Below, piece by piece: positions 24,282-33,021 of a DNA stretch of 64,000 nucleotides. Source of the stretch: Clostridia bacterium. Lineage in GTDB: Bacteria > Bacillota > Clostridia > Oscillospirales > Acutalibacteraceae. The position numbers and the translations under genes are program-made. Location of the stretch: contig JAFRMR010000013.1 of NCBI GenBank assembly GCA_017430535.1, positions 124,001 through 188,000 on the forward strand, given 5' to 3'. The stretch's first letter is position 1; every line of letters starts with the position of its first letter. The notes beneath the pieces are model-generated. The model had not been told where the DNA came from. It saw only the letters and a program-made list of their open reading frames with translations, and did no database searches.

Positions 24282-25684
24282 AGTTTCATCAGCTTCTTTC
24301 TGTCTGTTTTTCCGTTCCGGGTAACGGGCAGGCTGTTTAAAAACACGATTTTTTTCGGAATCATATAACCGGGCAGCAGTTTTTCGAGCCCCGCCTTTAT
24401 ATATTCGGCGGTAACATCTTTTTCCGCCACAACATAAGCGGTCAGAGATTTTGCTTCGCCGCCTTTTCCGCAAACCGGAACAACGCAGCACTGCAGCGCC
24501 CCGGGGATTTTGCAGATGTTGTTTTCTATATCGCCGGCCTCAATCCTGAAGCCGTTGAGCTTAATCTGATTATCCCGCCTTCCCGAGCAGAAAAGAAGAC
24601 CGTTTTCCGTATATCCCAGGTCCCCGGTTCTGAAACAGTTCACGCCGTTTTCGGAAAAGTATCCTCCGGTTTCTTCGCCGAGATAGCCGGAAAATACGCT
24701 CTTGCCTCTGAGCACTATTTCTCCGTTTTCAATCCGTATTTCCGTGGCGGCAGAACTTATTTCTCCCACAGGGAGTAGGGGGTATTTGCTTATTATTTCA
24801 TCTGTGATTTCCACGGAACACACTGCGCAGGCAGCTTCCGTAGGTCCGTAGGCGTTTATTATATGTATTCCGGGGAACCTTTCAAGGAGCTTTTTTGCTG
24901 TTACGGCATCCAGCCGTTCCCCGCAGAAAAACACGCAGCCGAGCAGCGGGAAGTATTCACAGCGGAAATCCTTTTCAAGCAGCAGCATTTTCATAAAAGT
25001 GGGGGTCATTACCGCCGCATCTGCTTTTGCCAGGGTACCCAGAACATTTTCGTAATCACCGGGCAGAGTGCCTTCGGGAGAAATAAGGGTATGGCCGCCG
25101 CAGAGCGAATAGTATAAATCTGCAACGCTCAGGTCAAATGCGAAGCTTGCCTGATTCATTACGGTTATTCCCTCATAGCCGCACAGGGGCTCAAGGGAGC
25201 TTATCCAACTTACGAAATTTTCGAGATTTGCCCTTGAAACAGGCACGCCTTTCGGTTTCCCTGTGCTGCCGGAGGTGAAAATAATATATGCAGTATCTCC
25301 GGTATATTCGCTTTTTGCCGTTTTTCTGCATCCGGTCAGCTCACCAAGGCTGCAGCAGGTTACCGGACCGGGGAGTTTTTCATCGGATATAATAAGCTCC
25401 GCTCCGGACAGCTTTATTGTATCCTCAAGCCGGGCCGGGGTTACCGCAGGGTCAAGGGGCACATAAGGCAGGCCCGAAATAAGGCAGGCGGCAATAGCCG
25501 TAACCGTTTCCGGGCTTTTGCTGGCAATTATTATAACGGAGGATGAAGTAATCCTTTTAAGATGCTCTGCATATTTGCAGGCTTCTTCCCAGAGTCTGCC
25601 GTATGTTATTGACCTGCCGCCGCAGGAATATGCTGTTCTTTCCGGGTACCGCAGGGCGTTTTGCCTGATTTTTTCCGCTGTCAT
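24278..25684 (-). CDS. DltA-like amino acid adenylation enzyme
   Basis: ATP-dependent ligase that loads an amino acid, by family D-alanine, onto the adjacent carrier protein. The 468-aa ANL enzyme has the P-loop YIIFTSGSTGKPKGV, FDLSVADLYYSLCGGHTL (a DltA hallmark), VFFCGERLD with the DltA-type Cys, NAYGPTEAACA, FRTGDLGY and the C-terminal lysine in RNGKTDRKKL. The length is slightly shorter than usual DltA (~505 aa). It is followed by the DltC-like gene and preceded by vanW in the same direction, so the group may act in cell-wall modification. Confidence 0.85.
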   Translation of the reverse strand: MTAEKIRQNALRYPERTAYSCGGRSITYGRLWEEACKYAEHLKRITSSSVIIIASKSPETVTAIAACLISGLPYVPLDPAVTPARLEDTIKLSGAELIISDEKLPGPVTCCSLGELTGCRKTAKSEYTGDTAYIIFTSGSTGKPKGVPVSRANLENFVSWISSLEPLCGYEGITVMNQASFAFDLSVADLYYSLCGGHTLISPEGTLPGDYENVLGTLAKADAAVMTPTFMKMLLLEKDFRCEYFPLLGCVFFCGERLDAVTAKKLLERFPGIHIINAYGPTEAACAVCSVEITDEIISKYPLLPVGEISSAATEIRIENGEIVLRGKSVFSGYLGEETGGYFSENGVNCFRTGDLGYTENGLLFCSGRRDNQIKLNGFRIEAGDIENNICKIPGALQCCVVPVCGKGGEAKSLTAYVVAEKDVTAEYIKAGLEKLLPGYMIPKKIVFLNSLPVTRNGKTDRKKLMKL

Positions 25685-25688
25685 ATCT

Positions 25689-26510
25689 TTACCTTATCTG
25701 ATCTTCGGGTATCAGTGAATAGTCATACATTACTTCGGAGTGATTATCCAGTATCAGTTCCCTGGCGACCTGCTCATTTGTCTGCCGGTCTGTCACAATC
25801 CTGTAAACCTTGGATATTCTGTAGTATTTATCTCCCTCTTTTGCAAAGTGGTGATTCTCTTCCACCAGCCTGTAACGGCAGGGGTAGGCTTTTTCGCTTC
25901 TCAGCTCACCGCACAGATAACCGTCATCAACCCATACAAGTATCTGCACATCGCAATCTGTGGTGTTTTTGAAACGGTAGTCAACATTGTTGTAATAAAC
26001 CGAGGTGCCGGTACCGAAGGGTACGGTTCTTCTTTCATCGGGGAAAAGGGCATCGGAATGGTGGTGGAGCTCCGTAACCGTCAGCGGGCTGTTGAGAACC
26101 AGCCAGTGAATCATATTTGCCATCTGGCAAAGGCCTCCGCCGTAACCGGATATCAGTCTGCCTCTGCTGATAACAAGCCCCTCTTTATATCCCTCTTTTT
26201 CCGTGGCTTTGCCTACGGTTTTCCAGTATGAAAATGTTTCTCCCGGATGAATAATTATGCCGTTTACTTTTTTACAGGCAAGTTCAATGTTTGTTACCTT
26301 GTTTTCCTGCAGCCTTATATCAACCCCGTTCAGCTTTCTTACAAGCACGGAGCTGTGGCTTTTCACAATATTCGGCAGTTCCTTTTCGGTATGTTCCCGG
26401 GCAAACTTTTCAGAGCTCAGCAAATCCTTTAGATTCCGCAGAGCTGTTTCTTTTTTTACCGATATTTTGTATGTCAGGGGGCTTATTTCGCAAAACAGTT
26501 TTCGGCTCAT
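25689..26510 (-). CDS. VanW-family protein
   Basis: VanW proteins occur in some glycopeptide-resistance clusters and in many Firmicutes walls; their reaction is unknown. The 273-aa protein shows the core VanW motif HPGETFSYWKTVGKATEKEGYKEGLVISRGRLISGYGGGLCQMANMIHWLVLNSPLTVTELHHHSD and YNNVDYRFKNTTD. No signal peptide or membrane segment is visible. It is 4 bp upstream of the DltA-like gene, giving a three-gene vanW-dltA-dltC-like operon. There are no vanHAX genes here, so resistance should not be assumed. Confidence 0.85.
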   Translation of the reverse strand: MSRKLFCEISPLTYKISVKKETALRNLKDLLSSEKFAREHTEKELPNIVKSHSSVLVRKLNGVDIRLQENKVTNIELACKKVNGIIIHPGETFSYWKTVGKATEKEGYKEGLVISRGRLISGYGGGLCQMANMIHWLVLNSPLTVTELHHHSDALFPDERRTVPFGTGTSVYYNNVDYRFKNTTDCDVQILVWVDDGYLCGELRSEKAYPCRYRLVEENHHFAKEGDKYYRISKVYRIVTDRQTNEQVARELILDNHSEVMYDYSLIPEDQIR

Positions 26511-26534
26511 ATTATCATTCCTTTTTGGGATGAA

Positions 26535-26570
26535 AAAGCACTGTACATCCGTATGGGGGTACAGTGCTTT
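26535..26570. terminator. Terminator of the von Willebrand A gene
   Basis: Perfect 12-bp stem AAAGCACTGTAC / GTACAGTGCTTT. The minus-strand transcript has a run of U after it. It lies between the vWA gene and vanW. Confidence 0.85.
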
Positions 26571-26575
26571 GATTT

Positions 26576-28192
26576 TTACTTTTTATCTACAAAATAGAAC
26601 TGGAAGTTGGAGCCTTCCTCTTTCATCTTTTTCCTGTTGGCTTTATCTTTCTTGGCTCTTTCTTTTGCAGCTTTGGCTCTGTCTTTTTCTTCCTGGGCAA
26701 GTCTCTGCCTTTCTTCCTCAGCGGCTGCGGCTTTTGCCTGGGCTGAAGCTCTGGCTTCTCTTGCGGCTCTGGCTACAGTAGCGGCTCTTGATGCCGCTCT
26801 CTCTTTGGCATCTGCCAGGGCTGCGGCTCTTGCCTCTTCCTGTTCTTTTCTCTTTCTTTCTCTCTCTTCTCTTGCAAGTCGCTCTTCTTCTGTTTCTTCT
26901 TCAGGCTCTTCTTCCTGCTCGGTTTCGCCGGTTTCTTCTGTCTGTTCGGCTTCCGGTTCTTCTGCAATTTCCGGTTCCGGCTCAGGCTCGGGCTCCGGTT
27001 CAGGTTCAGGTTCCGGCTCAGGCTCGGGTTCCGGCTCAGGCTCGGGTTCGGGCTCTGCGGGTGCTTCGGGAGCTTCAGGTTCTTTCTCTTTAGGGGATTT
27101 CTTTGAATTTTTGCCCCTGAGGATAAGCAGCAGGATAAGGGCTATAATCAGAACCCCGGGAATTGCCAGAAGGGCTGGGTTGAATTCAAATCCTTCTTTT
27201 TCATTTCCGCCATCTGTCGTGGCCTCGGTTTCGGAAGCAGTTTCGCTCTGAGGCTGAGTTTCTGTCTTATCTTCCTTTGTTGTTTCTGCAGCGGAAGAGG
27301 ATTTTTCGGGAGCAAAATCGGGCACGGCGGTTTTATATGTTACGGGTTTTCCGTCGCCCAGGTCTATTGAAAGAACTGCGTTATCGTTCTTTGCTATGCT
27401 TTCATCGGCTTTGAAGTTTATTACAACGGTTTCTTCCGCTTTATCTTTTTTGGCAATCAGTTTATCCGAGGCGTTCTTTACAGAAAAAGATTCTGCTTTT
27501 CCGCCGGATTCCTTAAGGATTGCGTTCAGCGCTTCAACATCCGCCTTGGCTGTTACATCCGGGTAAAGGCCGTAAATTGCTACGCCTGAGGATTTAAGTG
27601 CCTCAACGGTTTTTTCTCTGTCACCCTTTTTGAGGGTTTCAACGCCGTCTGTATAAATTACGGGCACAACTCTGTCGGCTTTGCTGGCTTTTGCCTTACC
27701 GGCAAGGTCGGTAAGGGCGGCATAAAAAGCGGTATCCTGGCCGTTTGCTTTTACCGCGTCAATCTTTTTAACGGCATCCTCTTTGGATTCTTTTCCGCTG
27801 AGTATCTGCTTTATTTCGGAATCAAAGGTATAAAGGGAAAGGGTGTCCTTTTCCCCCAGCTTATTGTAAAGCGCCTTTATTGCCGATTTCTCCGCGGCAA
27901 AATGCTCTGCAGAAAGTGAAAGAGAAGTATCAAGCATAATTATCCATTCGGAGGATGCGCTCTTTTTCTCTATATCTCCGGTTTTGAGCTCCTTGCCGTC
28001 AAGGGTGGCTTTAACCGAATCTCCGCTGAGTTTTTCCGCCGAATCGGCAGGGATTTTAACCTCTGCCGAAATATCGGGCAGGTTTGTTTTAACATTTGAT
28101 ATTGAAGCAGCGTAAGCCGGCACTGCCATGCAGGCCAGCATTACAAAGCATATTAAAAGAGCCGATAATTTCTTCATTTTATGCGCCGGCAT
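26576..28192 (-). CDS. von Willebrand factor A domain membrane protein with EP-repeat cytoplasmic tail
   Basis: 538 aa: signal peptide (to about residue 29), an extracellular vWA domain with the MIDAS motif DTSLS and TDGVET, a linker rich in Ser/Thr/Glu, one transmembrane helix (PALLAIPGVLIIALILLLILRG, near 345-365), a run of about 14 Glu-Pro pairs, and a long charged helix of Arg/Ala/Glu heptads ending in FQFYFVDKK. It probably binds a ligand outside and something inside, but no function is known. The ATG at 28192 and one five codons downstream are both possible. The EP tract is encoded by a degenerate 6-bp repeat. Confidence 0.75.
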   Translation of the reverse strand: MPAHKMKKLSALLICFVMLACMAVPAYAASISNVKTNLPDISAEVKIPADSAEKLSGDSVKATLDGKELKTGDIEKKSASSEWIIMLDTSLSLSAEHFAAEKSAIKALYNKLGEKDTLSLYTFDSEIKQILSGKESKEDAVKKIDAVKANGQDTAFYAALTDLAGKAKASKADRVVPVIYTDGVETLKKGDREKTVEALKSSGVAIYGLYPDVTAKADVEALNAILKESGGKAESFSVKNASDKLIAKKDKAEETVVINFKADESIAKNDNAVLSIDLGDGKPVTYKTAVPDFAPEKSSSAAETTKEDKTETQPQSETASETEATTDGGNEKEGFEFNPALLAIPGVLIIALILLLILRGKNSKKSPKEKEPEAPEAPAEPEPEPEPEPEPEPEPEPEPEPEPEPEPEIAEEPEAEQTEETGETEQEEEPEEETEEERLAREERERKRKEQEEARAAALADAKERAASRAATVARAAREARASAQAKAAAAEEERQRLAQEEKDRAKAAKERAKKDKANRKKMKEEGSNFQFYFVDKK

Positions 28193-28268
28193 ACTTCCCG
28201 GCTGTCACCTCTCAGATAGATTGTTTAAAGGTATGGAAAAAGCCCCGGTTATTTGAACGGGATAATAT

Positions 28269-28296
28269 ATTATAGCATAATTTTTTATAAAATCAA
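28269..28296 (-). promoter_or_regulatory. Promoter of the vWA gene
   Basis: Minus strand TTGATT (28291-28296), 16 bp, TATAAT (28269-28274). Confidence 0.6.
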
Positions 28297-28306
28297 TAGC
28301 ACATTA

Positions 28307-29080
28307 TCAATCGGCGTTTGCAAGCCATTCGTGCTCTTCTTCATAAATTCTGGTTTTATCCCAGGGGTCGCCGTCTATGTGCCTTATCATCCACACATAA
28401 TACATTGTGTACCCCGGGGCGCAGACCTGCTGGTGAGCGTTGCCCGGCTCAATGCAGAGGAAAGAGCCGTCAGTGCATTTGAACACATCGTTGCCCATAA
28501 ATGCCGCACCGAAGCCCTGAGGGTAATCAAACTGATAGTAGTAAACCTCCGGCTGGGGGTGGTGATGAGGGGGATAGGAAGACCACTTGCCCGGGTTATG
28601 AAAAACCTCGCCGAGCACCATGTTTGAGTAAGGAGCGTTTGAAAGGTCAAACATTGTGGAAACGGTCCTCTGGCCTGTACCTCCCCACTGGGCTTTGCCG
28701 AATTCCTGATAAAGGCAGTTTTCCGGGTTGTAGTAAACCGTGTCAAACTCACAGTCGTTATCGGTCTGCTGCACCACTATCTCACTGTCGGCGAGGGCGG
28801 TTACGGTAACAGGTGTGTTTTTGCTGAAATGGAGAGCGTAAGGGGTCTTCTGAAACGGGTTTTCCCTGAATCCGGTTTTTTCGCTTCTGCCGTCAAAGCT
28901 GAATTCAACCTGTCCTTTCAGCAGCAGAAAAGCCGTTTCATTTTCCGGGTCGTTTACGGTATATTTCTCCCCCTGTGTAAGCCGTTTTATCTTGATATTC
29001 ATAAGCATATCCGGGTGGAGCTTATTCATTTCGCAAAGGATTTTTTCGTTGTTTTCGTTAAAAGCGGGGTTTTCAAGCAT
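28307..29080 (-). CDS. iolB: IolB-like 5-deoxy-glucuronate isomerase
   Basis: Cupin-fold metalloenzyme; the named role is 5-deoxy-D-glucuronate to 2-deoxy-5-keto-D-gluconate in inositol catabolism. The 257-aa protein carries the metal-binding YPPHHHPQPEVYYYQFDYPQGFG, and the C-terminal CAPGYTMYYVWMIRH and PWDKTRIYEEEHEW match IolB. No other iol genes are nearby, so the true substrate may be another uronate (the related KduI family shares the fold). It is monocistronic and divergent from the GH3 gene. Confidence 0.8.
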   Translation of the reverse strand: MLENPAFNENNEKILCEMNKLHPDMLMNIKIKRLTQGEKYTVNDPENETAFLLLKGQVEFSFDGRSEKTGFRENPFQKTPYALHFSKNTPVTVTALADSEIVVQQTDNDCEFDTVYYNPENCLYQEFGKAQWGGTGQRTVSTMFDLSNAPYSNMVLGEVFHNPGKWSSYPPHHHPQPEVYYYQFDYPQGFGAAFMGNDVFKCTDGSFLCIEPGNAHQQVCAPGYTMYYVWMIRHIDGDPWDKTRIYEEEHEWLANAD

Positions 29081-29116
29081 AATAACACCTCGTTTTGTAT
29101 TTATTATATCCAGTTT

Positions 29117-29145
29117 ATTTTATCACCTTAAAAAAAATATTTCAA
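29117..29145 (-). promoter_or_regulatory. Candidate iolB promoter
   Basis: Minus strand TTGAAA (29140-29145), 17 bp, TAAAAT (29117-29122). A TATAAT closer to the gene, with a poorer -35, is an alternative. Confidence 0.45.
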
Positions 29146-29161
29146 TATTGTTTTTATGCTA

Positions 29162-29191
29162 TTGAAAAATGCATGTGCTGTGTGGCATAAT
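29162..29191 (+). promoter_or_regulatory. Candidate GH3 promoter
   Basis: TTGAAA (29162-29167), 18 bp, CATAAT (29186-29191). Confidence 0.45.
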
Positions 29192-29225
29192 ACAGGCAGT
29201 GATAATGCCTGAAAGGAGTGCGGCT

Positions 29226-31277
29226 ATGAACTTTGAAGAAGCCTATAAAAAAGCATCGGAACTTGTGGCAAAGATGACCGCAGAGGAAAAAATGTCACAG
29301 CTGCTTTTTGATTCCCCCGCCATAGAGCGCCTCGGGATAAACGAATACAACTGGTGGAATGAAGCCCTGCACGGCGTTGCGAGGGCGGGCACCGCCACGG
29401 TGTTTCCTCAGGCCATAGGCCTTGCCGCCACTTTCAATCCGCCTCTGGTCAAAAAAATCGCCTGCGCGATTTCCACAGAGGCCAGGGCAAAATACAATAA
29501 GAATACCGAGTACGGCGACAGAGACATATACAAGGGCCTTACCTATTGGTCGCCCAACATCAATATTATGCGCGACCCGAGGTGGGGCAGGGGTCAGGAA
29601 ACCTACGGCGAGGACCCCTTCCTTACTGCCCGTATTGCTCGCTCCTTTATTGAAGGCATACAGGGTGACGGAGAGTTTATGAAGGCCTGCGCCTGCGCAA
29701 AGCATTTTGCAGCCCATTCCGGTCCTGAGGAACTGCGCCACGGCTTCAGCTCCGAGGTTACGGAAAAAGACCTTAACGAAACCTACCTTCCCGCATTTGA
29801 AAAGAGCGTTGAAGCAGGGGTTGCCGGGGTAATGGGTGCTTACAGCGCCCTTAACGGCGTGCCCTGCTGCGCCAATGAAGAGCTGATTGAAAACATACTG
29901 AGAAAGAAATGGAATTTCAAGGGATATTTTGTTTCCGACTGCGGGGCAATCAACGATATTTATGAGCACCATAAATTTGCCTCAAGCCCCGAAGAAGCCG
30001 CGGCGTTTTCCCTTAACGCCGGTTGCGACCTTAACTGCGGCGACTGTTATTCCCATATGCCGGATGCCTATGAAGAGGACCTTGTTACCGATGAGGCTAT
30101 TACAAAAGCCTGTGAGCGGCTTTTTGCCATAAGATATATGCTGGGAGAGTTTGAGGAAAACAGACCCTATTCCGATATCGGTTTTGAAACAGTTGACTGC
30201 GCACTGCACAGGGAGCTTAATATTGAGGCCGCCCGTGAGAGCATAGTTCTTCTTAAAAACGAAAACGGGTTCCTGCCACTTAATGCTTCCGCTGTAAAAA
30301 GCATTGCCGTTGTAGGCCCCAACGCCATGTCCGTGGAAGCTCTTGAGGGTAATTACGAGGGCAAGTCTTCCGAATATATAACCGTTGCCGACGGTATAAG
30401 AAGAATATTCCCCGGCGCGGATATCCGTGTTGCCGCCGGTTCACAGTATAAGATTTACAAAGAAAACAGCTGGGACGGCCACGAGAATATGATTTCCGAC
30501 GGTATGGCCGCGGCATCCGTAAGCGATGTTACCGTGCTTTGCCTGGGCCTCAGCCCTTCCATAGAAGGGGAGTGCAGCGATAAAGAGGATATTATGCTGC
30601 CTGAGGTTCAGAGGCGCCTTGCGGAAAAAGTCTGCGAGGTATGCGATAATATAATAGTGGTGCTTATGTGCGGCAGCGCAATAGATATAGGCGAAAAGCT
30701 GAGAAGTAATGCAAAGGCAATTATCTGGGCCGGATACCCCGGCGCAAGGGGCGGCCTTGCGGCGGCGGAAATAATTTCGGGCGCCGTGTCACCCTGCGGG
30801 CGGCTTCCATTCACTTATTATTCCTCTGAAAACAAGCTGCCGGATTTCACCGATTATTCAATGAAAGGCAGAACCTACCGCTACTTTGAGGGCAAGCCTC
30901 TTTATCCTTTCGGCTTTGGCCTGGGGTACTCGGATATTAAATATGAGGGCACCCGTAAAGTTTCGGAAAATGGTGACAGCATTTTTATTTCGGTAAAGCT
31001 GAAAAACAGCGGCATCAAAGCAAAAGAAAAAATCCAGATTTATGCCGCAATAAAAGATTCCCGCACTGAAACCCCCATAAAGCAGCTTTGCGCCGTTGCC
31101 GCTGCGGAACTTGAAAGCGGCGAAAGCGCAGAAGTTACCTGTGAGGTTGAGAAATACTGGCTTCAGGCCGTGCTTGAAGACGGCTCAAGGGTTGATGCCG
31201 ACGGCGGATATACGCTTTATCTCGGTATCCCCAAGTCAGGGCCTCAGGGCAGTACCATGGAGTTTGTAAAAATCTGA
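29226..31277 (+). CDS. Glycoside hydrolase family 3 (beta-xylosidase/beta-glucosidase type)
   Basis: 683 aa, cytosolic (no signal peptide). The N-terminal barrel has YNWWNEALHGVARAG, SPNINIMRDPRWGRGQETYGEDP, AKHFAAHSGPE and the nucleophile motif GYFVSDCGAINDIY (Asp238). The C-terminal alpha/beta sandwich has NAMSVEALEGNYEG and CLGLSPSIEGE, and a fibronectin-III-like end. The WWNEALHG and DPRWGRGQETYGEDP strings are typical of the xylan beta-xylosidase branch. I used ATG 29226 with GAAAGGAG upstream rather than an earlier frame start at 29169. The ABC-F gene follows after 12 bp. Confidence 0.88.
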   Translation: MNFEEAYKKASELVAKMTAEEKMSQLLFDSPAIERLGINEYNWWNEALHGVARAGTATVFPQAIGLAATFNPPLVKKIACAISTEARAKYNKNTEYGDRDIYKGLTYWSPNINIMRDPRWGRGQETYGEDPFLTARIARSFIEGIQGDGEFMKACACAKHFAAHSGPEELRHGFSSEVTEKDLNETYLPAFEKSVEAGVAGVMGAYSALNGVPCCANEELIENILRKKWNFKGYFVSDCGAINDIYEHHKFASSPEEAAAFSLNAGCDLNCGDCYSHMPDAYEEDLVTDEAITKACERLFAIRYMLGEFEENRPYSDIGFETVDCALHRELNIEAARESIVLLKNENGFLPLNASAVKSIAVVGPNAMSVEALEGNYEGKSSEYITVADGIRRIFPGADIRVAAGSQYKIYKENSWDGHENMISDGMAAASVSDVTVLCLGLSPSIEGECSDKEDIMLPEVQRRLAEKVCEVCDNIIVVLMCGSAIDIGEKLRSNAKAIIWAGYPGARGGLAAAEIISGAVSPCGRLPFTYYSSENKLPDFTDYSMKGRTYRYFEGKPLYPFGFGLGYSDIKYEGTRKVSENGDSIFISVKLKNSGIKAKEKIQIYAAIKDSRTETPIKQLCAVAAAELESGESAEVTCEVEKYWLQAVLEDGSRVDADGGYTLYLGIPKSGPQGSTMEFVKI

Positions 31278-31289
31278 AGGAGAAACAAT

Positions 31290-32888
31290 ATGATTTCAGC
31301 AGTAGACGTTGAACTTTCCTATTCCGGCAAACCGCTTTTCAAGCATGCGGATATCACTTTCACAAGAGGTAACTGCTACGGGCTTATAGGCGCTAACGGA
31401 GCGGGAAAATCCACGTTCCTCAAAATACTTTCCGGCGATCTTGAACCTACCGCAGGCAAAATAAATGTTACCCCCGGTGAAAGAATCTCCGTTTTGCGGC
31501 AGGATCACTTCGCTTTTGATGACTGCACCGTAATACGCACTGTACTGCTCGGCAACAAGCACCTGTGCGATATTATGGATGAAAAAGAAGCTATCTATAT
31601 GAAAGAGGATTTCTCTCAGGAGGACGGCATAAGGGTCAGCGAGCTTGAAGAGGAATTTGCCGAAATGGGCGGCTGGAGCGCCGAGAGCGATGCGGAAATA
31701 CTTCTGAACGGCCTGGGCGTTACCAATGAATACCATAACCTGCTTATGGCCGAAATATCCAATGACCTTAAGGTTAAAGTTCTGCTTGCCCAGGCTCTTT
31801 TCGGCAACCCGGATATACTGCTTATGGACGAGCCCACCAACCACCTGGATATTGAGGCAGTGGCCTGGCTTGAGGAGTTCCTGAACGAGCTTGAAAGCAC
31901 CGTGATTGTAGTTTCCCACGACCGTCACTTTCTCAATGCCGTTTGCACCCATATTGTTGATATAGATTTCGGCAAAATGGAGCTTTATACAGGCAACTAT
32001 GATTTCTGGTATGAATATACCCAGATACGCCAGCGCCAGCTCAAGGAGCAAAATAAAAAGAACGAAGCCAAGGCGGAAGAACTGCGCAAATTCATTGAAA
32101 GGTTCTCCGCAAACGCCTCAAAGCACAGGCAGGCCACCAGCCGCAAGAAGCTGCTGGATTCCCTTGACCTTGAGGATATGCCGGTTTCCTCCCGCCGGTT
32201 CCCATTTGTGGATTTCAAACCGGACAGAGAAGTCGGCAATGATGTGCTTACCGTAACGGGGCTCACCAAAACAATCGGCGGGCGCAAGGTGCTTGATAAT
32301 GTTTCCTTTACCATAATGCCCAGAGAAAAGGTTGCCTTTATCGGTACCGATGCCGTTGCAAAAACCACTCTTTTCAAAATACTTGTGGGCGAAATGGAGC
32401 CGGACGAAGGCACCCTCAAATGGGGCGTAACCACGTCAACCGCCTATTTCCCCTCGGATAATTCAGCTTTCTTTGACGGCGTTGATGATAACCTGATAGA
32501 CTGGCTCAGGGGTTATTCAAACCTTATTTTTGAAACCGATGTAAGGGGCTGGCTTGGCAGGATGATGTTCTCCGGCGATGACGCGCTCAAGCAGGCAAAG
32601 GTTCTTTCCGGCGGCGAAAGAGTGCGCTGCATGCTTTGCAAAATGATGCTCTCCGGCGCCAATGTGCTTATTTTTGATGAGCCTACCAACCACCTGGATC
32701 TTGAATCCATCACATCCCTGAATAACGGCCTTATCAAATACCCCGAAACCATTCTCTTCACTTCTCACGATCATCAGTTTGTTGAAACCGTTGCCGACAG
32801 AATCATAGACATCACCACCGGCAGCCACTTCGACCGCAAGATGACCTACGATGAATACCTTGAAATGAGAAGGAACAGAGAAATATAA
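31290..32888 (+). CDS. ABC-F ATPase, YkpA/YbiT type
   Basis: Cytosolic twin-ATPase of the ABC-F group, which act at the ribosome; the YbiT/YkpA branch has no settled role. 532 aa with Walker A GANGAGKST, DEPTNHLD twice, an interdomain linker rich in Arg/Lys (KHRQATSRKKLLDSL) and LSGGERVRCML in the second half. The second Walker A is degenerate (GTDAVAKTT) and the first signature is lost (EISNDLKVKVLL); both are typical of YkpA/YbiT rather than signs of decay. It has no transmembrane part, so it is not a transporter. Confidence 0.9.
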   Translation: MISAVDVELSYSGKPLFKHADITFTRGNCYGLIGANGAGKSTFLKILSGDLEPTAGKINVTPGERISVLRQDHFAFDDCTVIRTVLLGNKHLCDIMDEKEAIYMKEDFSQEDGIRVSELEEEFAEMGGWSAESDAEILLNGLGVTNEYHNLLMAEISNDLKVKVLLAQALFGNPDILLMDEPTNHLDIEAVAWLEEFLNELESTVIVVSHDRHFLNAVCTHIVDIDFGKMELYTGNYDFWYEYTQIRQRQLKEQNKKNEAKAEELRKFIERFSANASKHRQATSRKKLLDSLDLEDMPVSSRRFPFVDFKPDREVGNDVLTVTGLTKTIGGRKVLDNVSFTIMPREKVAFIGTDAVAKTTLFKILVGEMEPDEGTLKWGVTTSTAYFPSDNSAFFDGVDDNLIDWLRGYSNLIFETDVRGWLGRMMFSGDDALKQAKVLSGGERVRCMLCKMMLSGANVLIFDEPTNHLDLESITSLNNGLIKYPETILFTSHDHQFVETVADRIIDITTGSHFDRKMTYDEYLEMRRNREI

Positions 32889-32908
32889 AAACGAACATAA
32901 CCTCAAAC

Positions 32909-32940
32909 CGCCTGCGGAAATCTCCCGCAGGCGAATTTTT
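32909..32940 (+). terminator. Terminator of the ABC-F gene
   Basis: CGCCTGCGG / CCGCAGGCG stem followed by AATTTTT. Confidence 0.85.
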
Positions 32941-32944
32941 CGGC

Positions 32945-32973
32945 TTGACATATACCCCACGGGGGTATATAAT
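32945..32973 (+). promoter_or_regulatory. csoR-copA promoter containing a CsoR operator
   Basis: TTGACA (32945-32950), 17-bp spacer, TATAAT (32968-32973). The spacer forms a near-perfect palindrome ATATACCCC-ACG-GGGGTATAT (32950-32970), a typical CsoR site. Repressor binding there would block RNA polymerase until Cu(I) releases it. Confidence 0.88.
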
Positions 32974-33021
32974 TATGCTGTAATGAATTGTCCGATAATC
33001 GGTATTTTATGAGGTGATTAA

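Noticed and set aside
24045-24491. 148-aa version of the carrier protein
   Set aside because: Its first 70 codons lie inside the adenylation-enzyme gene in another frame; the GTG at 24281 with the GTGA overlap explains the true start.
25689-26510. Vancomycin resistance cluster
   Set aside because: Only vanW is present; vanH, vanA/B, vanX and vanRS are absent.
26607-27251. Plus-strand frame coding a Ser-Gly repeat protein
   Set aside because: It is the complement of the Glu-Pro tract of the vWA gene; low complexity only, no RBS.
31290-32888. Degenerate Walker A and signature motif as a sign of a dying ABC gene
   Set aside because: The same changes are typical of the YkpA/YbiT branch of ABC-F proteins, so they are a family trait.
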